This document shows, in pieces, positions 59,242 through 64,000 of a stretch of 64,000 nucleotides of DNA; the first letter of the stretch is position 1, and each line of letters begins with the position of its first letter. The position numbers were made by a program, and so were the translations under genes. The stretch spans positions 72,851-136,850 of the forward strand of contig NZ_CQAZ01000001.1 of assembly GCF_001152565.1 (NCBI RefSeq). Reading direction: 5' to 3'. Below the pieces are notes generated by a model. It had not been told where the DNA came from. It ran no database searches and saw only the letters and a list, made by a program, of their open reading frames with translations. Origin of the DNA: Yersinia pekkanenii. Its GTDB lineage: Bacteria; Pseudomonadota; Gammaproteobacteria; Enterobacterales; Enterobacteriaceae.

Positions 59242-60953
59242 TGAACACTGAGTTTAAAGCCTCTAACGCGGTAACCTCTGGCGCGGTAACCTCGGGTTCG
59301 ACCAAAAAATGGTTTGCCTCCGGTTCTCCGTGGATCTGGCTGACTGCCGGTGCCGTGAGTATCAGTCTACTGGCGTTGTTGGGCATCGTATTATTGTTGG
59401 TTGGGCAGGGGATGCGCTATTTCTGGCCCGCCCCGGTCTATCTATTTGAACTCAAACAACCTGCGGCTGGCCCGGTTAAGGTGATTGGCGAAATTTATCA
59501 ACAGCAGTCTCTGCCTCGCCAGCAGTTAGAACAGTCTGGGGTTATTTTACCGCCACAGGCGAGTGAGACGGTGACCCGTTATTTGATTAAAACCGGTAAC
59601 CGGGAGGTTCAAGGGCTGGATTTTCGTCGGTTACTGGACAGTGATATCCAACAGCGCATTCAGCCTAAAGACTTGCTGGTACTGGATCGTCAGCATAATG
59701 GCACAGCCTACGGGTTTCTCGCCGGAATGTTGGACAACGGCCAGCCATTAGTGGGTGATAATTTGGCTCAGGAACTGCAAAAACGCCTTCCTATCATTCA
59801 GGGCCTGGTCAGACAGTCGAACGATATTCAGTTCCGCCAGATGAACATGCTCAATCAGCAGTTCGAGGCGTTGCGGCTACAGAAAAAACGCCTGCAAATA
59901 ACCGGTGATCTTGACAGCAAATCGCAAGACGATATTGAAGCTGAGTGGGGGCAGTTACAGCGCCGCCATCAGGCCATGCAGGAGAAGTTGCGTAGCCTGC
60001 AAACCGAGCAAAACCGTTACACTTTACTATTGCGGGATATGAATGGGCAAATTCACTCACTGTCACTGAGCCAGATCAACCGCGCCTGGTATCCCAATGA
60101 GATGAGTTTCGGGCAAAAACTGCGTCATTGGGTGGCACAAGTTGATAAATTCCTGACTGAAAATCCGCGTAATGCCGATACCGAAGGCGGTGTTTTCCCT
60201 GCTATCTTTGGTACGGTTCTGATGGTGATACTGATGTCTATCGTCGTTATGCCATTGGGGGTGATTGCGGCAGTTTATCTGCATGAATATGCAGGGAGAA
60301 ACTGGCTGACTCGGATGATCCGTATCTCGGTGGTGAATCTGGCTGGTGTGCCATCGATTGTTTATGGCGTATTTGGCCTCGGCTTCTTTGTTTACCTGAT
60401 AGGCGGTTCACTGGATAAACTGTTTTATCCTGAGGCACTCCCCAACCCGACATTTGGCACGCCGGGAGTGTTGTGGGCGGCGTTAACGCTCGCTTTGCTG
60501 ACGTTGCCGGTGGTGATTGTTGCCACTGAAGAAGGTTTATCGCGCATTCCGGCCAGTTTGCGGCAAGGTTCGCTGGCCTTGGGGGCCAGCAAGGCAGAGA
60601 CTTTATGGCATATTGTGCTGCCTATGGCGGCCCCGGCAATGATTACCGGGTTGATTTTAGCCGTGGCACGGGCCGCGGGTGAAACCGCACCCTTGATGCT
60701 GGTTGGCGTCGTAAAATCTGCCCCACTATTACCGGTGGATGGTATCTTCCCATTCCTGCATTTAGAACGTAAATTTATGCATTTAAGCTTCCAGATATAC
60801 GATATGGCGTTTCAAAGCCCCAATGTGGAGGCTACCCGTCCACTGGTGTTTGCCACCGCGTTACTGCTGGTGCTCATTGTGGTTGGCCTTAATTTGGCCG
60901 CTATTGGTATTCGCCATCATTTGCGTGAAAAATACCGAGGTTTGATGGTGTGA
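59241..60953 (+). CDS. pstA: PstA-type phosphate ABC permease with periplasmic coiled coil
   Basis: This 570-residue protein has a membrane span at about residues 30-55, a periplasmic region of about 240 residues and a C-terminal permease domain (about 310-560) with the EAA loop ASLRQGSLALGASKAETLWH. The periplasmic part ends in a strongly helical Gln/Leu/Arg-rich coiled coil (about 195-260, RLQKKRLQITGDLDSKSQDD). Classic PstA is about 300 aa. Its ATG overlaps the pstC stop by one base. Confidence 0.88.
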   Translation: MNTEFKASNAVTSGAVTSGSTKKWFASGSPWIWLTAGAVSISLLALLGIVLLLVGQGMRYFWPAPVYLFELKQPAAGPVKVIGEIYQQQSLPRQQLEQSGVILPPQASETVTRYLIKTGNREVQGLDFRRLLDSDIQQRIQPKDLLVLDRQHNGTAYGFLAGMLDNGQPLVGDNLAQELQKRLPIIQGLVRQSNDIQFRQMNMLNQQFEALRLQKKRLQITGDLDSKSQDDIEAEWGQLQRRHQAMQEKLRSLQTEQNRYTLLLRDMNGQIHSLSLSQINRAWYPNEMSFGQKLRHWVAQVDKFLTENPRNADTEGGVFPAIFGTVLMVILMSIVVMPLGVIAAVYLHEYAGRNWLTRMIRISVVNLAGVPSIVYGVFGLGFFVYLIGGSLDKLFYPEALPNPTFGTPGVLWAALTLALLTLPVVIVATEEGLSRIPASLRQGSLALGASKAETLWHIVLPMAAPAMITGLILAVARAAGETAPLMLVGVVKSAPLLPVDGIFPFLHLERKFMHLSFQIYDMAFQSPNVEATRPLVFATALLLVLIVVGLNLAAIGIRHHLREKYRGLMV

Positions 60954-60981
60954 CTGAACTTGTTAACCCGCAGGACAAAAT

Positions 60982-61794
60982 ATGGCAATCTTGACACCCG
61001 ATTCGCTGCCGCTGCTGGATGTGCAGCAACTGACTCACGAGCAAACGGCACTGGCGGTCGAAGAACTCAATTTATTTTATGGTGACAAACAGGTGTTGCA
61101 CGATATTTCATTGAATGTGCCTAAGCATCGGGTTACCGCACTGATTGGTCCGTCCGGTTGTGGCAAATCCACATTATTGCGCTGTTTTAACCGCATGAAT
61201 GATTTGCTGGATAACTGTCGCCTTGAGGGTGAAATTCGCCTGGGGCAGGACGTTATTACCGATAAAACCACCGATGTGGCCACATTGCGTCGGCGGGTCG
61301 GCATGGTGTTCCAGCGGCCTAACCCATTCCCAAAATCAATTTATGAAAATGTGGTATATGGTCTGCGTTTACAAGGGGTCCGCGACCGACGAGTGCTGGA
61401 CGATGCGGTTGAACGTTCATTGCGCGCAGCGGCATTGTGGCATGAAGTCAAAGACCGGCTGCGGGAAAATGCCTTTCGTCTCTCTAGCGGCCAGCAGCAA
61501 CGTTTGGTGATAGCCAGAGCCATTGCTATTGAGCCAGAGGTGTTATTGCTAGATGAGCCGACATCGGCACTGGATCCTATCTCGACCTTAACCATTGAAG
61601 AGCTGATAACCACGCTAAAACAGCAGTACACGGTGGTTCTGGTTACCCATAACATGCAGCAGGCGGCGCGGGTCTCCGACTATACCGCCTTTATTCATCA
61701 GGGGAAGCTGGTGGAGTATAACGATACTGATGCGTTATTTACTTCGCCATATCAGCGTCGTACCGAAGATTATATTACCGGGCGTTACGGCTAA
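60982..61794 (+). CDS. pstB: Phosphate ABC transporter ATP-binding protein
   Basis: PstB powers phosphate import with PstC and PstA. The 270-residue protein has Walker A ([20 protein letters not shown]), the phosphate-type Q-loop ([16 protein letters not shown]) and Walker B ([15 protein letters not shown]). The H-loop is [16 protein letters not shown]. The signature is [10 protein letters not shown], with Ser in place of the usual Gly in LSGGQQ. RPNPFP and NRMND are typical of PstB. It lies 28 bp after pstA. Confidence 0.95.
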   Translation: MAILTPDSLPLLDVQQLTHEQTALAVEELNLFYGDKQVLHDISLNVPKHRVTALIGPSGCGKSTLLRCFNRMNDLLDNCRLEGEIRLGQDVITDKTTDVATLRRRVGMVFQRPNPFPKSIYENVVYGLRLQGVRDRRVLDDAVERSLRAAALWHEVKDRLRENAFRLSSGQQQRLVIARAIAIEPEVLLLDEPTSALDPISTLTIEELITTLKQQYTVVLVTHNMQQAARVSDYTAFIHQGKLVEYNDTDALFTSPYQRRTEDYITGRYG

Positions 61795-61912
61795 TGAGCC
61801 ATTGGGTATAGCGAAAGCTTCCAAGGTGTTTGCCTGATTTATCTTTCACAATTTAAGTTTACACTTTCATGTGCCGCTCGTTATTTAAGTGACTATTGAA
61901 TGGAAGCATTAA

Positions 61913-63112
61913 GTGAAAGAGCTATTGATAACTCAGCCGGATTTTATGGAGACATTTAGCTGTGTCGGATCAGCATGTCGTGAGCACTGCTGCCACGGCC
62001 AGAATGTCACTCTTGATAGAAACCGCTATCAGAAATATATCAAAAGCCCTTATTCAGAGATTAAACGTATTGCTGTCACGCAGATTTCTGTTACTCAAGC
62101 CAGTCTGGCATCCTGGGCCAATATTAACCCTGATAGCGAGGGGAATTGTCCATTTCTTGATGAGCAGCGGCTATGTCAAATTTATAAACACGCAGGTGTT
62201 AATGCGCTGAGTAATCGTTGTGCAACCTACCCTCGGATTGAGCATATTTATAAGAATCAAAAAATTAAAAGCATGTCACTTTCCTGCCCTGAGGTAACCC
62301 GTCAGGTATTATTTTCGACTGATGCATTAACGTTGCGTTTTTCTACTATTGATCAATATGACTATTATAAAGCAGCAGATATTGTGGCCGAAGAGCGATT
62401 AGCCAATCGTGCCTGTGCGGCGATTGCAGCGAACCCACAACCGAATATTGAAGAAAACCTTTGGACGATAAATCGTTTTTTACAGGACTACCAACGCTGT
62501 AATGATGTGGGCAAAATTAAGATGGTTGAGATTGACGGCCTGCGCACTGGGTTAATTTCGGCTATGGTTGCGGGAAAGGCTGCCCGTGCGTTAATGACTG
62601 TAGAACCCGATCCTGTCATCCGTGGTGAGTTATTGGATTGCCTGCGACGATTTATGACCAATCTGCCGGATATCCGCGGGAAAAAAAGGCTTTCGGTCTA
62701 TACTAATACCTTACTGAGCTATTTCATCAATGGGCAAGCTGAGCGTTATCAAGCCAAGCAACTATTAACTGATGCCTGGTGTGAATATGCGTTACCCTTT
62801 TTCTCTCAGCATACGTCAATATTGCGTAATTATTTTCTCTATCGTATTCATCATAATCAATTAGCGATGGCCGATGCATTACCGGCAACGGCTTCGTTTA
62901 ATTTATATGTTATTGACTATTTTTATCTGAAAGCATTAATCAGCGCCCATGCCAATAAGAATCAACAACTAACAGAAGTTGATGTCATTAATATCATTTA
63001 TTCTTACCATGCTTGTAGCGAATCTATAGATAGCACCAGCCAACAATTTAAACAGGCGCTGATGGATTTAGCATTGAGAGCGGATTTCCCATTATTATCT
63101 TTGTTGGCGTGA
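61913..63112 (+). CDS. FliB-type lysine-N-methylase
   Basis: This 399-residue protein starts with GTG (GGAAG six bases upstream). It has the cysteine-rich N terminus of the FliB / YkgJ group: FSCVGSACREHCCHGQNVTL, then CPFLDEQRLCQIYKHAG, NRCATYPR and SLSCPEV. These cysteines probably bind an Fe-S cluster or zinc. FliB of Salmonella methylates lysines of flagellin. No flagellar genes surround this copy, so its target is unknown. It follows pstB after 118 bp but looks like a separate unit. Confidence 0.8.
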   Translation: MKELLITQPDFMETFSCVGSACREHCCHGQNVTLDRNRYQKYIKSPYSEIKRIAVTQISVTQASLASWANINPDSEGNCPFLDEQRLCQIYKHAGVNALSNRCATYPRIEHIYKNQKIKSMSLSCPEVTRQVLFSTDALTLRFSTIDQYDYYKAADIVAEERLANRACAAIAANPQPNIEENLWTINRFLQDYQRCNDVGKIKMVEIDGLRTGLISAMVAGKAARALMTVEPDPVIRGELLDCLRRFMTNLPDIRGKKRLSVYTNTLLSYFINGQAERYQAKQLLTDAWCEYALPFFSQHTSILRNYFLYRIHHNQLAMADALPATASFNLYVIDYFYLKALISAHANKNQQLTEVDVINIIYSYHACSESIDSTSQQFKQALMDLALRADFPLLSLLA

Positions 63113-63159
63113 CATGGTATTTTCTCATCTCAATCTCTGGAACCGGTTTATTGCGTTAA

Positions 63160-63201
63160 CTTCTGAGGGGCGAGATTGGGGCCAGATGGCCCCAACAGAA
63201 G
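63160..63201. terminator. Long perfect inverted repeat between the methylase gene and speG
   Basis: TTGGGGCC (63176-63183), loop AGAT, GGCCCCAA (63188-63195), extended outside by CTTCTG (near 63160) and CAGAAG. It lies at the convergent junction and probably ends transcripts from one or both sides, although a good T-run is lacking. Confidence 0.55.
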
Positions 63202-63202
63202 A

Positions 63203-63748
63203 TTAAGCACTCTTTATCGATGGTGTTTTATATTTAGCCAAATATTGCGGCTGGAAAATGCACATACGGATTACTGTGCGGTATTCACCATTGATAAAGA
63301 ATTCTTGCTTCAATTCACCTTCTATTTCAAAGCCTAATTTTGTATAAATATGAATGGCTTTCTCATTTTCTTTATCCACAATCAAATACAGTTTGTACAG
63401 ATTCAGTACCGAAAAACCATATTCCATCGCCAATTTTGCTGCCATACCTGCATGGCCTTTACCTTGATGAGCCGGATCGATAATAATCTGAAACTCAGCA
63501 CGTCGGTGAATATGGTTAATTTCAACTAATTCGACCAGACCGACTTTTGTCCCCTGACTTTCAATAATAAAGCGGCGTTCGCTCTGGTCATGGATATGTT
63601 TATCATATAAATCAGACAGTTCGACAAATGCCTCGTAAGGCTCTTCAAACCAATAACGCATCACGCTGGCATTGTTATCTAACTGATGAACAAACGGCAG
63701 ATCATCCCGTTCCAGAGGACGTAACCTGACGCTGCTAGTGGTAGACAT
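63203..63748 (-). CDS. speG: Spermidine N1-acetyltransferase
   Basis: SpeG detoxifies excess spermidine and spermine by acetylation. The 181-residue GNAT protein matches E. coli SpeG in length and blocks: [20 protein letters not shown], the allosteric-loop [12 protein letters not shown], the acetyl-CoA loop [20 protein letters not shown] and the C-terminal [20 protein letters not shown]. It lies between the methylase gene and purN. Confidence 0.96.
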   Translation of the reverse strand: MSTTSSVRLRPLERDDLPFVHQLDNNASVMRYWFEEPYEAFVELSDLYDKHIHDQSERRFIIESQGTKVGLVELVEINHIHRRAEFQIIIDPAHQGKGHAGMAAKLAMEYGFSVLNLYKLYLIVDKENEKAIHIYTKLGFEIEGELKQEFFINGEYRTVIRMCIFQPQYLAKYKTPSIKSA

Positions 63749-63885
63749 GCTTATTCCTCATAATGCGACAGCGGTTGCTGCCATGGAAATTATACTATTA
63801 GCATGAGGTGTAAGCACAAGGGAATTAAAAAGGCGCTCACCCTAAAATGGCAGCGCTTTTAATCAACCGGCATGAATAGCTGTTT

Positions 63886-64000
63886 TTACTCTGCCGCGTA
63901 ACCTTGAGCAGGTAAGCGCTCACCATCAAGCCAGGCGGCATTATCCCGCATGGTCAGGCGGCCATCAGTAAACCAACCAACCACCAGCGGATAAATGCTG
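63886..64000 (-). CDS. purN: Phosphoribosylglycinamide formyltransferase, C-terminal end (runs out of the window)
   Basis: On the minus strand the last 37 codons read SIYPLVVGWFTDGRLTMRDN followed by AAWLDGERLPAQGYAAE and a TAA (63886-63888). This is the conserved C terminus of PurN, which formylates GAR to FGAR in purine synthesis. The remaining about 175 residues and probably purM lie beyond the right edge. Confidence 0.88.
   Translation of the reverse strand, partial: SIYPLVVGWFTDGRLTMRDNAAWLDGERLPAQGYAAE

Overview
This window is a stretch of an enterobacterial chromosome, most probably from the genus Yersinia. The core block ndk-rlmN-rodZ-ispG-hisS-yfgM-bamB-der-yfgJ / xseA / guaBA, the yegS / yegQ-yegP / baeRS-mdtCBA / yegD block and the purN-speG / ppk-ppx-yfgG block all read as close relatives of the E. 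coli genes. The extras point to Yersinia: about 125-bp ERIC palindromes, an IS256-family (IS285-like) relic, a pilW-type lipoprotein gene before rodZ, and exported beta/gamma-crystallin proteins of a kind described from Y. pestis. This is recognition by eye; no search was run.

Region by region. 1-1575: 3' part of pbpC. 1739-4144: AT-rich accessory gene for an exported crystallin-domain protein. 4436-14405: housekeeping run for nucleotide, rRNA/tRNA, isoprenoid, tRNA-charging, cell-shape, outer-membrane assembly and ribosome-assembly functions. 14406-14816: tandem 17-bp repeats and a decayed AEC transporter tail. 14817-19699: yfgJ, xseA, and guaBA behind a compact control region. 19927-21801: a second crystallin-type gene broken by one stop codon. 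22101-25547: a three-gene membrane sugar/polyol dehydrogenase operon preceded by a perfect CRP palindrome. 26357-28170: a low-GC leftward cassette of three genes, two of them unrecognised and one of DUF5071 type. 28623-29506: thiD with a coupled small leader ORF. 29562-31956: an orphan protein, an Ivy-like lysozyme inhibitor and the IS relic.

32037-33950 holds gutQ-like and yegS genes. 34228-34306 is the sRNA CyaR, which I recognise from its conserved anti-Shine-Dalgarno loop and terminator. 34420-36389 is yegQ (trhP) and yegP. 36502-46354 is the envelope-stress regulon baeR-baeS-mdtC-mdtB-mdtA (read right to left), from which mdtD has been deleted down to its last about 37 codons. An ERIC and an orphan YafQ-like toxin lie behind mdtA. 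Then come yegD, a MASE1-PAS-GGDEF diguanylate cyclase, mgtE and yfgG, ERIC copies, and ppx-ppk. Divergent to ppk is a second-type pstC-pstA-pstB operon with large periplasmic insertions and no pstS, which places phosphate uptake beside polyphosphate synthesis. The window ends with a FliB-like methylase, speG and the 3' end of purN.

Most unusual: the 26.3-28.2 kb cassette, the two crystallin loci (one intact, one with a single nonsense codon), the thiD upstream region with a TPP-aptamer-like fragment and an overlapping leader ORF, and the repeated reshaping of gene ends by ERIC elements (a gene tail encoded by ERIC, a 75-bp duplication abutting the ppx stop, ERIC sequence at the mdtD scar).
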